This document shows positions 35,192 to 45,171 of a stretch of 64,000 nucleotides of DNA, in pieces. The notes under the pieces were generated by a model. That model saw only the letters and a program-made list of their open reading frames with translations. It was not told the DNA's origin and ran no database searches. Both the position numbers and the translations under genes were made by a program. The stretch's first letter is position 1. Each line of letters starts with the position of its first letter. Source of the stretch: an uncultured bacterium (GTDB lineage Bacteria > Bacteroidota > Bacteroidia > Bacteroidales > Muribaculaceae); contig CAJMMT010000001.1 of assembly GCA_905214715.1 (NCBI GenBank), positions 155,479 through 219,478 of the forward strand, written 5' to 3'.

Positions 35192-37006
35192 TCATTCGAT
35201 TACAATCATGTCCCAGTATTTGAGAGTCGGGACGGTAAATGTCAGTCGACCGTTGGCCTGCGAAAATGCAAGTTCCTGAACTGCTCCTCCGTGATAGTCG
35301 GGGCTTGCCACCCAGACTTTTTTCACAGGCGAAGACATTTCCATCTCGACAGGGAAGTTACGTTTAATGGCCGGCGCAGGTCGCTTGGCGTTGAGATCAC
35401 GCCAGCTGAGGTCGTCCGTATTGCTGAAGTTCAGCAGATGAACGATGGTTTTGCCGCCGCTTTTGCGTGCGTATGTGGTAACTGTTTTCTGCTTGGGTGG
35501 CCATGCATTGAATGAAATGCGCTTGGACGCGTCGGTAGATTTAAGGCTTACCGTAGTCTCGTCTTTGGTAGAGCCACCGCGCAGCAGATTCTGGTAGGCG
35601 GTCATGAAGTCGTAGTATCGTATCATGGCGTCTCGCAGTTCTTCGTCCATAGCGAGCGGAGAGGCGGGGAAATACTCGCGCGACAGCATATGGTCGCCCA
35701 GCTCGAGATGAGAGCCGCCCAGCGCCATTATGACGGCATCGGTCATCAGGACTCCCGGATTGTTGAACGTTCCGTTGTTGGACCCGGCGAAGTCATAATT
35801 CATATAGGATGCGAACACAGTGGCGAGAGAGTGATTGCTGTAAGAGTCGTTGGCCTTTATGATCTTGTGCAGGTCTGCAAACTGCGACTCGTCGTTCCAA
35901 GTTTCGTTATAGCAGAAATCAACCTTTCCTGATCCGGCAATCTGCGAAGCTCCGTAGCTTGAAACCGCATTCATGATAAGTCGCTTTGACGGATGGCGGT
36001 TCTTCATCGCGGATATAAAGGATGAGTATCCCTGAGGTAGATTTACGGTTTTGCCATCATAGTCATAGAGTGTTCCACGGTTTCCGAGCTGGTCTATCTG
36101 GTATCCGTCGAAATCGAGAGATGCGTATACATCGTCATTGCGCTTGCCGAGGTATTCCTGCCATTCAGGATTGCCCGGGTTCACGAGGAATATGTCGCTC
36201 TTCCAGGAATTGGGCAGCTGATGGGAGTCTTTGTCTCCACGGTGATTGTTTTTGAACAGATACCAGTTTTCCTTCACACCATCCGACTGAGCATCGTCAA
36301 GCACTCCGAAACATAGATTGTAGAAAATGGATTTCATGCCATAGGAGTGCTGCACGTCGATGTATTTCTTAACGGCATCGGTTTTCACCTGGCGATTGGC
36401 TATGTCGGTATATGTGTCCATAAGGTTTCCGGGTGTGCCCCCGAGTGGCCAATGGTGTTTGTAATGCCAGTCCTGGAACTGCACGCCGTTGATATGGCAT
36501 CGGTTCAGGAATTTCATTTCCTCCTCTATAACTCCCGCCTGCAGTTTCGATGCATCGAAAGTGGCTACGAAACCGTAACGGGGGAATCGTTTCCAATCGC
36601 TTGACACATCTACGCCGACAGTAGCGTATATGGTGTCTTTGCCATCGTTGGTCTTGAATACTTCTACGAGATATCCCGTGTAATCCTCTCCTGGAGCTGT
36701 CCAGCTCCAGGTGGTTCCGGCACCATCCTGCACGGAAATAATCTCGCTGCCTTTACGATAGCGTATTTTATATCCGGAAAGCGGTTCTGTGGCGGTGAAT
36801 TTAACTGTGGCGCCAGGGGAGTAGATCGCTTTGTCGGTAGATATGTCGAACATCAAATTGGATGATATTCCGGTAACATTATCGACTTTATTAGTCGGCC
36901 CTTCGGGAGTCGGGGCCGGAGCCGGTTCGGAGTTATCATCGCCACCGCATGCGCCGAGTATGCATGATGACGACAGCAGGGCGGCCAAAAGAATTTGTTT
37001 CTTCAT
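35192..37006 (-). CDS. GH66 endo-dextranase lipoprotein
   Basis: 604 residues. Lipoprotein signal (SSSCILGAC-GGD) and an acidic start favour display on the cell surface. An Ig-like domain (about 45-135) precedes the GH66 barrel (about 140-500): GFVATFDAS, VQFQDWHYKHHWP, then DGYQIDQLGNRG with the likely nucleophile Asp305, and CYNETWND with the likely acid/base Glu368. A beta domain closes the protein. Spacing of the two acids is near that of streptococcal dextranase. GH66 cuts internal alpha-1,6 bonds of dextran; some members cyclise the product. This enzyme identifies dextran as the probable substrate of the locus. Confidence 0.9.
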   Translation of the reverse strand: MKKQILLAALLSSSCILGACGGDDNSEPAPAPTPEGPTNKVDNVTGISSNLMFDISTDKAIYSPGATVKFTATEPLSGYKIRYRKGSEIISVQDGAGTTWSWTAPGEDYTGYLVEVFKTNDGKDTIYATVGVDVSSDWKRFPRYGFVATFDASKLQAGVIEEEMKFLNRCHINGVQFQDWHYKHHWPLGGTPGNLMDTYTDIANRQVKTDAVKKYIDVQHSYGMKSIFYNLCFGVLDDAQSDGVKENWYLFKNNHRGDKDSHQLPNSWKSDIFLVNPGNPEWQEYLGKRNDDVYASLDFDGYQIDQLGNRGTLYDYDGKTVNLPQGYSSFISAMKNRHPSKRLIMNAVSSYGASQIAGSGKVDFCYNETWNDESQFADLHKIIKANDSYSNHSLATVFASYMNYDFAGSNNGTFNNPGVLMTDAVIMALGGSHLELGDHMLSREYFPASPLAMDEELRDAMIRYYDFMTAYQNLLRGGSTKDETTVSLKSTDASKRISFNAWPPKQKTVTTYARKSGGKTIVHLLNFSNTDDLSWRDLNAKRPAPAIKRNFPVEMEMSSPVKKVWVASPDYHGGAVQELAFSQANGRLTFTVPTLKYWDMIVIE

Positions 37007-37050
37007 GAATATGGTTTGTTTTATATCCTTGTATATTATGGATTAAAATT

Positions 37051-37083
37051 GCCCCGGGGACTTCAGACCGGAGACCCCGGGGC
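37051..37083 (-). other. GC-rich hairpin inside the PUL, between SusE-like and GH66 genes
   Basis: The perfect 9-bp stem 37051-37059 with 37075-37083 (GCCCCGGGG) encloses a 15-base loop. In the minus direction it is followed by AATTTTAATCC. It lies between two genes on the same strand. It may reduce read-through or mark an mRNA end that protects the susCD transcript. Confidence 0.65.
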
Positions 37084-37123
37084 CGGGTATAGAGATTTTT
37101 ACCTTATATCTTTTACCTTGTCA

Positions 37124-38620
37124 TTAATTGTGTACTATCGAAACCTCTTCCAGAAGCTGGTTGAGGGTAATGGTGTAACTGCCGGGCTGAGTGATGTTCC
37201 ATTTACGGTCTACATCTCCGACGGCAATATCGGGGTACTGGTTCTTGAAACTATCGTCGCTCTTATCTACGAAGATTGTTTTTTCAACCGTACCTGTAGG
37301 TTCTGCATTCTCAGAGGAAGCCAGGAACCATGCGCCGTTCCAGTCGCTCTGCTTGTCGGCGCTGAATTTGAGTTCGCCGGCCTGCAGATTTCCTGTCCAC
37401 GTAAATATATTGGGATTGGATGGATCTACGGTCATCGGTGTCGCGTTCGCGAGATCCCATCCGTTTGCGGTAGCACTGCCTACGAGATACATCTCTGTGT
37501 AGGGAGTGAAGGGACGCATAATCATCCTTTCCTTGTTGGGACGTATGTCAAGGCAAATCTTGTAAGCCATCTTTGCCTGTGATTCGGTAAGCAACCACTT
37601 GTTGTCAGGATCGAAACCTTCGATGAGCTCAACCCCTTCGGAAGTGTAGGGAGCATTGGCTTCGGTAGCCTTATACATTTTCTCCCAGCTTCCATCGGAT
37701 GTGCCGAATTTGAATTCGCTCTTTGCGTCGAAGAACCATCCTATGCGGAACAGGAAGCTGTCCAACGGATCTTGGTTCATGAGAACGAATCCCCAATCGG
37801 TAGTCTCGCCTACGAAGTATATCTGATCGAAAGGCAGGGCTGTGCCGGTGGTTTCCACGAATGTTACGGACATGTTGAGAAGGTTGACATCCACCTTATA
37901 ATTCTTCTCTTCTTCTATAGAGAAAGTTTCGTCAGGCTGATCGAAACTTGTCCTATATACGAGTCCGCCGTGTCCGTTATTGTTATAAGAGGGTATGAAT
38001 TCACCTTTATTAACTATAAACTTGAAACTTCCCGGTTTCAAGGTGCCTGTCCACGTGAATATTCCATTGTCGATGCGTACCATTTCGGTTGCATTGTCGG
38101 CGCTCCATCCGTTTGGTGTGGCGTCGCCTATTAGATATAGGGTCTCGGTGACAGGTTCATAAGGCGTAACTGTAAACTTGCATGTGGCGGTCTGCTGGTC
38201 CGCGTCGTTACCGGCAACGGTTGCCGTAATCATGGCTTCCAGTTCCATAGGCTGTCCTGCTTCGGCTCCCATACGGGAAAGCAGAATGGTATTCAGCTGT
38301 TCAACGTTAGGGGCCCAGTTGTAGACCCTGGCCTCGTTATCTTTAACCACTACAGCATCCGTGAATTGAGTGCCGGCCTCGGCGAGTTTGAGCGTGTAGC
38401 TTATACGATTTCCGGTACCGGAGTTTGTGCCGGTGGTCCACTTTAGTTCAAACGCGTTATTGGCGTGAGCTTTCTCTTCAAGGACTATATTGGCGGAGCT
38501 TGATGTCAGGGCAAGCGGTTCGCTCCCCTTATCGAGTTCCGTATAGTCGTTGTCGGTGCAGGAAGTAGTCGTAGCCATCAGTGCGGACAACACTATCCCG
38601 CAAAATATATATTTTTTCAT
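37124..38620 (-). CDS. SusE/SusF-like surface glycan-binding lipoprotein
   Basis: 498 residues with a lipoprotein signal (MATTTSC). A SusE-type N-terminal Ig domain (about 30-150; SSANIVLEEKAHANNAFELKW) is followed by three starch-binding-like modules in tandem, each with a [TY]LVG.AT.NGW.... FTWTG.L..GE.KF pattern (near 158, 265 and 380). It holds alpha-glucan on the cell surface for the SusCD transporter and the dextranase. It starts 11 bases after susD ends. In the starch system these are separate SusE and SusF; here one protein fills the position. Confidence 0.9.
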   Translation of the reverse strand: MKKYIFCGIVLSALMATTTSCTDNDYTELDKGSEPLALTSSSANIVLEEKAHANNAFELKWTTGTNSGTGNRISYTLKLAEAGTQFTDAVVVKDNEARVYNWAPNVEQLNTILLSRMGAEAGQPMELEAMITATVAGNDADQQTATCKFTVTPYEPVTETLYLIGDATPNGWSADNATEMVRIDNGIFTWTGTLKPGSFKFIVNKGEFIPSYNNNGHGGLVYRTSFDQPDETFSIEEEKNYKVDVNLLNMSVTFVETTGTALPFDQIYFVGETTDWGFVLMNQDPLDSFLFRIGWFFDAKSEFKFGTSDGSWEKMYKATEANAPYTSEGVELIEGFDPDNKWLLTESQAKMAYKICLDIRPNKERMIMRPFTPYTEMYLVGSATANGWDLANATPMTVDPSNPNIFTWTGNLQAGELKFSADKQSDWNGAWFLASSENAEPTGTVEKTIFVDKSDDSFKNQYPDIAVGDVDRKWNITQPGSYTITLNQLLEEVSIVHN

Positions 38621-38631
38621 GATTGTTTTAT

Positions 38632-40128
38632 TTAATAACCTGGATTCTGGGTCATGAGAGGATTGGAGTCCATTTCGGTCTGGGGTATCGGGAGAAGCAG
38701 ACGTGCTTTGGTAGCGTTAGTCTTTCCGATAGAGTGGAGGAAATCCACTGCATAGTTTCCTCCGTCGATACGTATCATGTCGAACCAGCGATGGCCTTCG
38801 AAAGCGAGTTCCATGCGTCGTTCGTGTATAATTGCGTCTCTCATTTCCTGTTTGGAGATATTGCCGGATATCTTGCCCAAACCGGCGCGTTTGCGTACTA
38901 TGTTGAGAGGTCCAGCGGCATCCGAAGTCATTCCCAGTTCATTAAGAGCCTCGGCCTGCATAAGCAATACTCCGGCGTAACGGTAAACCACGAAGTTGGC
39001 CGGATTGGTGTTATACTCCGGAGAAATGCTCTTGGAGACCAGGAATTTGCGTACGTTGTATCCGGTATTGGACCAAGAAGAACGGTAATCCATACCATCG
39101 AACGCGGGACATCCCTCATAAAAGATAGTAACGTCTTTGCGAAGGTCGCCTTCTTCATACTGTTTTACGAATTCCTCGGTAGGCTGATTCCATCCGTAGC
39201 AGCCGGCAACCATATTGGAGTTTCTGGGACCCATGAAAGTAGAGAGCCATGAAGACTGGGGAGTATTGCCCCAGAAGTCATACTCAGTGCTTCCGGAGAA
39301 CTGCACTTCGAAAATAGATTCCTGCCCGTTGTCGATAAGAGCGTTGAAATTATCGGCATAGGGGGTATTTAGCGTATATCCCATAGCTGTTATCTCGTCG
39401 CAGCAATCCACTACGTTAGAGTAAAGCGAGGGGTTGGAAGGCGCGAGTGTAAGATAAATGTCGGCCAGCATATAAAGCGCGGCCTCGCGGCAGGCGCGTC
39501 CTTTCTGGCTTGCATCATATTCGGCTTTTTCGGGCAGCAGTGTCGCAGCGCGGTTTACGTCAGAGAGTATCTGTTCGTATGTCTTTTCAAGACTTTCGCG
39601 GGCTATTGCGCTGTTTTCGCCGGGAACGAAAGGTTCGGTGCGTATCGGCAATCCTCCGTAAAGCCGGGCCAGGACATAATAATAGTGCGCTCTTAAAAAT
39701 AGGGCCTCACCGAGACAGCGGTCGTGGATGTCGCCCGAGAGTTTGTCGGCGTTGCTTTCGATAGCCTTTATAGCGTCGTTGCAATGGCCTATACCGACCC
39801 AAGGCGAACGCCACATGTACAAGGCCATGCCGTTGTCAGACATTGTGGTGAAGTTCGATGCCTGTACAGTTTCAAGACCGTCGTCTCCGCCACCGGCGCC
39901 TACATTGGAGTTGCCGGCAAGAATATCAAGTGTCCAGATTCTCTGGTTATACATGTTTGAGCTCTGAAGAGTGATGTAGCAGGCGTTTGTCATTGCCACT
40001 GCGACATTGTCGTCTACAGTCTCTTCGGGGTCTACGGTGTCGAAAGGATGCTTTTCAAGAAAATCCTCACACGAAGAGAACCCCACAAGAGCGCATACCG
40101 CCATCAGAAGCATATATCTCTTTTTCAT
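38632..40128 (-). CDS. SusD/RagB-family glycan-binding lipoprotein
   Basis: 498 residues, lipoprotein signal (LVGFSSC-EDF). The SusD fold is shown by DPEETVDDNVAVAMTNACY, the RCLGEALFLRAHYYYVLARLYGG helix pair, the GYNVRKFL segment, and the C-terminal VVYRYAGVLLMQAEALNELG and IIHERRMELAFEGHRWFDMIR. It forms the lid of the SusC transporter and binds the glycan. It starts 11 bases after susC ends, typical for the pair. Confidence 0.96.
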   Translation of the reverse strand: MKKRYMLLMAVCALVGFSSCEDFLEKHPFDTVDPEETVDDNVAVAMTNACYITLQSSNMYNQRIWTLDILAGNSNVGAGGGDDGLETVQASNFTTMSDNGMALYMWRSPWVGIGHCNDAIKAIESNADKLSGDIHDRCLGEALFLRAHYYYVLARLYGGLPIRTEPFVPGENSAIARESLEKTYEQILSDVNRAATLLPEKAEYDASQKGRACREAALYMLADIYLTLAPSNPSLYSNVVDCCDEITAMGYTLNTPYADNFNALIDNGQESIFEVQFSGSTEYDFWGNTPQSSWLSTFMGPRNSNMVAGCYGWNQPTEEFVKQYEEGDLRKDVTIFYEGCPAFDGMDYRSSWSNTGYNVRKFLVSKSISPEYNTNPANFVVYRYAGVLLMQAEALNELGMTSDAAGPLNIVRKRAGLGKISGNISKQEMRDAIIHERRMELAFEGHRWFDMIRIDGGNYAVDFLHSIGKTNATKARLLLPIPQTEMDSNPLMTQNPGY

Positions 40129-40139
40129 AGTTGTTAGCT

Positions 40140-43136
40140 TTAGAATTTTACGTTTATGCCGAAGTTGAAGGTTCTGGGAGAGGGGAAGCTTGAATAATCG
40201 ATTCCGTTGAGTCCAACTTCGGGATCAAGACCTTTGTATCCGGTGATGGTGGCTACATTCTCGCAGGAGAATGTGAGTTTGAGGTCTTCAAGACCTATCG
40301 TATGCATCCACTTGGATGGGAATGTGTATCCCAATGTTATGTTCTTGAGACGGAGATAAGAACCATTTTCTACCCATCGGTCGCTTACGCGGCCATTCTG
40401 GTTGGGGTCTGCCCATACTGCGCGAGGCATATCGTTTGATGTACCGGGTCCTGTCCAGCGGCCAGCTACAGATTCAAGCTGGTTATATGCGGCCGACATA
40501 CCTTCGAGACAGCAGCGTGTGTAGTTGTAGATTTTATTTCCGGCTACTCCCTGCAGGTAAATCTGCAGTTCGAATCCCTTATATGTGAAGCGGTTGTTCA
40601 TGGAGAATAACCATGTGGGATTCGGGTTGCCTATAACGGTACGGTCTTCGTCGTCTATAACGCCATCGTTGTTAAGGTCGCGGAATCTGATATCTCCCGG
40701 TTCGGCACCCGGCTGGACCGCGTGCTGATCCACTTCCTGCTGATTCTGGAATATACCGTCTGTAACATATCCGTAGAAGACGTTGATAGGATAGTCTACT
40801 CCGAGCATAGTCACATATGAATTGTTGAGCTGGTTAAGGTATGTGGGTACCTTACTATTCAAATCCTTGATTTTGTTTTTATTATATGTAACCACAAGGT
40901 TGGTCTCCCATCCGAATTCTCCAGTGAGGTTAACTGTATTGGCGGTCAGTTCCCATCCGATGTTGCGTACCTTACCGGCATTCGTATATGTTGTGCTGGT
41001 GTCCTCGAAACCTGATGTGATAGGTATCGTCGCCTTTACCAGCATATCCTTTGTATTCTTGATGTATCCGTCAAGGCTGAAGTTCAGTCTGGAGTTGAGA
41101 AGGGCGATGTCGACACCCGCATTGAACTGTTCTACAGTCTCCCAATGGATATATGGGTTAGCGAGCGATTGGGCAACGAGCACGGCCTGATTGACTTTCG
41201 GGTCGCCGAAGGGATATACGAGTGTACTGAGTGTGGGCAGATAACCGTAGTTGCCGACTGAAGCTTGACTACCTGTCTGGCCGTAGCCGAGACGTAACTT
41301 GAGGTCGTTCACAGCCTTTTCATCCGGGAAGAAAGCTTCTTTTGAAATTCTCCATGCGGCTGAAACCGACGGGAAGGTACCCCAGCGATGTTTCGATCCG
41401 AAACGTGATGAACCGTCGCGACGGATCGTAGCGGTAAGAAGGTAACGGTCGTCGAACGAGTAATTGGCGCGTGCCATGTAAGAGAGCAGGGACCATTGGC
41501 TGCGGTTCCCTTTTATGTCTTTCATTTCGATACCGTTGTCCATTTGGTGGATTTTGTCGAACAGGAACCCGTCCATAGTCGCGTTAAGGAAGGAATAGTC
41601 GTTCCATTGCGCCGACATACCTGCCATTACATTTACGGCATGCTTTCCGAAGGTATGGTCGAAAGTGAAATAGTTATCCCAAAGGTATGTGAAAGACTTG
41701 TCTGAACTTTCATAGTTTGAGCTTGTCTCTACGGGTATGGGCTTCCAGGGATATGAGGGTGAGAATGAAGAGTTATACCAGAACTTGGCGTCATAGCCGA
41801 ACAGAGAGCGGAATTGAAGCCAGTTCGGGATTAAGGTGAAGTCTCCCGCAACATTGGCAAGGAGGTTGTAACCCTTTGTGTTGCTCTTATATACAGTGTT
41901 GCTACCTACCGGGTTGCGCACGCTTCCGTACCACTCGCTATTGCCCGAAGGACCGCTCCATGCGCCATCTGCATCATATATCGGGAAAACGGGGAGGGCA
42001 CGCATTGCATCCATCATGGAATATGAACCGGCGCGCTTCATATCAGTAGAGAACAAAAGGTTGTTCGATATCTTAAGCCAAGGACGGATACGGGCATCGT
42101 TATTGGATTGGAAAGTGAAACGGCGGTATCCGATGCCTTCTATTATGCCTGTCTGGTCAAGAAAGCCGGCAGAGAGATAATAGTGGGCATTCTCGTTTCC
42201 ACCTCCGAAACTTACATTATAGTTCTGCATGAATCCGGTAGCCAGAAGTTCATCTACCCAGTTTGTCGAAGTTGTCAATGAACTCGGATCTGTCCAATCG
42301 GGATTAGGGTTGTGTCCTACGGCATTCATCATGTCGTTGTTAAGAGAAGCGTAACCGGCCGAATTGAGCAAATTCAGAGTCTTCGAAGCATTCTGGGACG
42401 CAAAGTTGGCGCTAACCGAGATCTTGCCGTTGCCGGCAGACCCGCGTCGAGTCGTGATCATAATCACTCCGTTCGCACCACGCGAACCATAGATGGCAGT
42501 CGCGGAGGCATCTTTCAGAACATCGAGACGCTCTACGTCCTGCATGTTTATGTTATTCAGTCCGAGGTCTGTCGGAACCCCGTCGATTACAACCAGAGGA
42601 TCGCAGTTATTAATTGAACCGAGTCCGCGAATCTTGATGTTTACATTATCGCCCGGCTTGGCGGCATCGATAATCTGTACGCCTGCTATTTTACCTTGTA
42701 TCGCCGACCCGAGGTTATTCACCGGCGTATCCTTGATTGAGTTTCCGTTAAGAGAGCCGACGGCTCCGGTGAGGTCGGATTTCTTCATCTGGCCGTAACC
42801 TACTACAACAAGCTCGTCGAGAGTGTTGGTGTCTTCTTGCATTACGATGTTGACGTTGGTCTTTCCATCGAGAGGGCAGGTAACGGTTTTGTAGCCGATG
42901 TAAGAAACAATCAATGTGGCGGTAGGGGATGCTTTGATAGTGAAGTTGCCTTCAAGGTCTGTCGCCGTACCTTTTCCGGCATCCTGTACAATCACACTGG
43001 CACCTATAAGAGGTTCGCCTGCAGTGTCAGATACATTGCCCGTAACCGTCTGCATCTGTCCCCAGGCAGTTAGAGGTAGCCATAGGGAGAGACCTATCAA
43101 CAGTGGAACGAGCTTTCTTGTAAAGTTTAGTCTCAT
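40140..43136 (-). CDS. SusC/RagA TonB-dependent glycan transporter
   Basis: 998 residues. A signal peptide is followed by a carboxypeptidase-regulatory-like domain (about 28-110; SDTAGEPLIGASVIV), the TonB-box/plug region (ELVVVGYGQMKKSDLTGAV, LVVIDGVP, DVLKDASATAIYGSRGANGVIMITT) and the 22-strand barrel ending SFPSPRTFNFGINVKF. It imports oligosaccharides across the outer membrane using TonB energy. The gene leads the operon with a well-matched promoter at 43264-43293 and a leader of about 120 bases, and is divergent from the SusR-like regulator. Confidence 0.96.
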   Translation of the reverse strand: MRLNFTRKLVPLLIGLSLWLPLTAWGQMQTVTGNVSDTAGEPLIGASVIVQDAGKGTATDLEGNFTIKASPTATLIVSYIGYKTVTCPLDGKTNVNIVMQEDTNTLDELVVVGYGQMKKSDLTGAVGSLNGNSIKDTPVNNLGSAIQGKIAGVQIIDAAKPGDNVNIKIRGLGSINNCDPLVVIDGVPTDLGLNNINMQDVERLDVLKDASATAIYGSRGANGVIMITTRRGSAGNGKISVSANFASQNASKTLNLLNSAGYASLNNDMMNAVGHNPNPDWTDPSSLTTSTNWVDELLATGFMQNYNVSFGGGNENAHYYLSAGFLDQTGIIEGIGYRRFTFQSNNDARIRPWLKISNNLLFSTDMKRAGSYSMMDAMRALPVFPIYDADGAWSGPSGNSEWYGSVRNPVGSNTVYKSNTKGYNLLANVAGDFTLIPNWLQFRSLFGYDAKFWYNSSFSPSYPWKPIPVETSSNYESSDKSFTYLWDNYFTFDHTFGKHAVNVMAGMSAQWNDYSFLNATMDGFLFDKIHQMDNGIEMKDIKGNRSQWSLLSYMARANYSFDDRYLLTATIRRDGSSRFGSKHRWGTFPSVSAAWRISKEAFFPDEKAVNDLKLRLGYGQTGSQASVGNYGYLPTLSTLVYPFGDPKVNQAVLVAQSLANPYIHWETVEQFNAGVDIALLNSRLNFSLDGYIKNTKDMLVKATIPITSGFEDTSTTYTNAGKVRNIGWELTANTVNLTGEFGWETNLVVTYNKNKIKDLNSKVPTYLNQLNNSYVTMLGVDYPINVFYGYVTDGIFQNQQEVDQHAVQPGAEPGDIRFRDLNNDGVIDDEDRTVIGNPNPTWLFSMNNRFTYKGFELQIYLQGVAGNKIYNYTRCCLEGMSAAYNQLESVAGRWTGPGTSNDMPRAVWADPNQNGRVSDRWVENGSYLRLKNITLGYTFPSKWMHTIGLEDLKLTFSCENVATITGYKGLDPEVGLNGIDYSSFPSPRTFNFGINVKF

Positions 43137-43263
43137 GTTATTAGTATAATAAAAAGTTGGTATTCAGAAACTGTACTTCGCCATCGGTTTTTTAGATTGG
43201 AGGGGCTTGAAAAAAGCACGGAAAACAGAGCCTGAGAAAGGATGTAACCGGAACTGCATGTGG

Positions 43264-43293
43264 CAAATTTACCATTCTTAATCCGTCTTTCAA
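43264..43293 (-). promoter_or_regulatory. Promoter of the susCD operon
   Basis: On the minus strand: TTG (43293-43291), 19-base spacer, perfect TAAATTTG (43271-43264). The rest of the divergent region 43137-43497 is AT-rich with no gene; any SusR binding site would lie between here and 43460 but I see no clear repeat. Confidence 0.75.
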
Positions 43294-43459
43294 GATGGAT
43301 GAAGTAAAAATATAGTGATGTATATAGTGTAATTATTTATTTTATAATTAAATAAGATGTTTATTTATGGTAAATTATGTAGTTAAATTATACTAATTCC
43401 ATAGCTTTATATATATATAATTTACTCAAAATTTGTAAATGTTCATGGCCATTATTTAT

Positions 43460-43467
43460 TATATTTG
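43460..43467 (+). promoter_or_regulatory. -7 element of the SusR-like regulator gene
   Basis: A perfect TATATTTG lies 31 bases before ATG 43498. A TTTG at 43432-43435 is 24 bases upstream, a little far for a -33 element. Confidence 0.5.
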
Positions 43468-43497
43468 CGATATAACCTTGAAATTATCCCTTACTGA

Positions 43498-45156
43498 ATG
43501 AAATATTTTTTCGCTGTTTCATTTATATTCCTCCTTGTCTTCTCTTCGTCCGGTGCCGGTAGCCCCGGTATCGACTCTCTTTTGATTGTACTTGACAAGG
43601 CAATAGAAGACAGAGCCTCTTTCATAGATAGAAAGGAACAGCAATTGAAATCGCTTCGTACGAAAGCCGATGCCACGCGTGATCTCAAAGAGCGGTTCAA
43701 TGCTATCGGAGCGTTGCTGGATGCTTACACGTCTTATAACGCCGATTCAGCTTTAAGCATCTGCAGGGAGCGTGAAATCCTCGCAAAAAAGATAGGTGAG
43801 AAGTATTATCTGGTTCATTCGAAATTGAATACGGCAAATATACTTGGCCTTTCCGGATCATATTATGAAGCACTTTCAATCCTTGATTCCATACCAAGAA
43901 GAGATGTACCGGAAGATTTGTCGGCTTTCCTATATCATATAAAACGCACTATATATGGCAATCTCTATGACTTTTCGAAGCGTCCGGAAGACCGCGACAA
44001 ATATTTCAGACTTACAGCGCAGTATCGCGATTCGCTGATTGCCGTGAATGATCCGAATTCGGTTTACCGCTATCTTATATGCGCTGACCAAGCCAACGCG
44101 GAAAACAATCCCCGGGAAGGAGCGGATATAATTACAAGGTGGCTGAATGACCATTCTGAGGCCGATTTCCATACAAAAGCTATAGTGGCTTACACACTCT
44201 CGGATTCGTACAGACGACTCGGTGATGTCAATAAACGCAAAGAGCAGCTTGCGATCGCGGCGATAGCCGATATGCGTTCAGCGATAAAGGAACATGCCGC
44301 ATTGCAGGAACTTGCCCTCATATTATATGACGAGGGAGACATAGAGCACGCCTACGAATACCTGGGTCAAAGTCTCAAAGATGCCACCTCAGCCAACGCC
44401 CGGTTGCGCATGATGCAGATTTCCGATATTTTCCCTACGGTCAATTCAATGTATGTAAGGACAATACAGGATCAACAAAGCCGTCTTCACCTTTTGATAC
44501 TCGGAATCAGTCTTCTTACATTGCTCGTGCTTATCGCGCTCGTAACCGCCATCAAGATGATGGGCAAAGCCCGGCGGGCACGTGCCGAAGCCGATGAGGC
44601 GAATGCGAAACTCACCGAGGCTAACGCCCATTTACGCGATCATGTGGAGCAATTGAGAGAGGCTAACAGAGAAATCGCCGAGGAGTCCAGAGTGAAGGAG
44701 GGATATATCGCAGGTTATATGGGTCTGTGTTCCACATACATAGACAAGATTGACAGTCTGCAGAAAAAACTGACCTTAAAGTTGGGAGGAAACAAGGAGT
44801 TAAAGGCCATCCTGAACTCAACCTCGATGATGGATCTTGAACTGAAATCTTTCTACGAGAACTTCGACCATACCTTCCTTAAGCTTTTTCCTACTTTTGT
44901 GGCTGACTTCAACCGACTGCTGATACCGGATCAGCAGATTTATCCAAAGGAATCGGGCAGGCTCACAACCGAGTTGCGTATATTCGCCCTGATCAGGCTC
45001 GGGGTGAAAGACAGTGTGAAAATAGCCCGATTCTTACGTTATTCACTCTCCACGATCTACAACTACCGAACCCGGGTACGCAACAAGGCTCTCGGCAACC
45101 GCGACGAGCTGGAAGAACGCCTGATGGAAATCAAATCTTCATCTGCCCCCGCCTGA
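43498..45156 (+). CDS. SusR-like membrane regulator (DUF6377 type) of the PUL
   Basis: 552 residues. Signal peptide or anchor (MKYFFAVSFIFLLVFSSSGAG), TPR-like helical domain (about 25-320) with YNADSALSICREREILAKKIG, a membrane helix (near 330-352), a coiled coil (about 360-410) and a DUF6377-like C-terminal region ending in an HTH-type segment (LRIFALIRLGVKDSVKIARFLRYSLSTIYNYRTRVRNK). SusR-type proteins sense the sugar in the periplasm and activate the neighbouring susC operon. Its divergent position beside susC fits. It has the same overall plan as the regulators at 2-2610 but a different subfamily. It converges with trkH, 15 bases apart. Confidence 0.88.
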   Translation: MKYFFAVSFIFLLVFSSSGAGSPGIDSLLIVLDKAIEDRASFIDRKEQQLKSLRTKADATRDLKERFNAIGALLDAYTSYNADSALSICREREILAKKIGEKYYLVHSKLNTANILGLSGSYYEALSILDSIPRRDVPEDLSAFLYHIKRTIYGNLYDFSKRPEDRDKYFRLTAQYRDSLIAVNDPNSVYRYLICADQANAENNPREGADIITRWLNDHSEADFHTKAIVAYTLSDSYRRLGDVNKRKEQLAIAAIADMRSAIKEHAALQELALILYDEGDIEHAYEYLGQSLKDATSANARLRMMQISDIFPTVNSMYVRTIQDQQSRLHLLILGISLLTLLVLIALVTAIKMMGKARRARAEADEANAKLTEANAHLRDHVEQLREANREIAEESRVKEGYIAGYMGLCSTYIDKIDSLQKKLTLKLGGNKELKAILNSTSMMDLELKSFYENFDHTFLKLFPTFVADFNRLLIPDQQIYPKESGRLTTELRIFALIRLGVKDSVKIARFLRYSLSTIYNYRTRVRNKALGNRDELEERLMEIKSSSAPA

Positions 45157-45171
45157 AGATTTCTATTGCAA

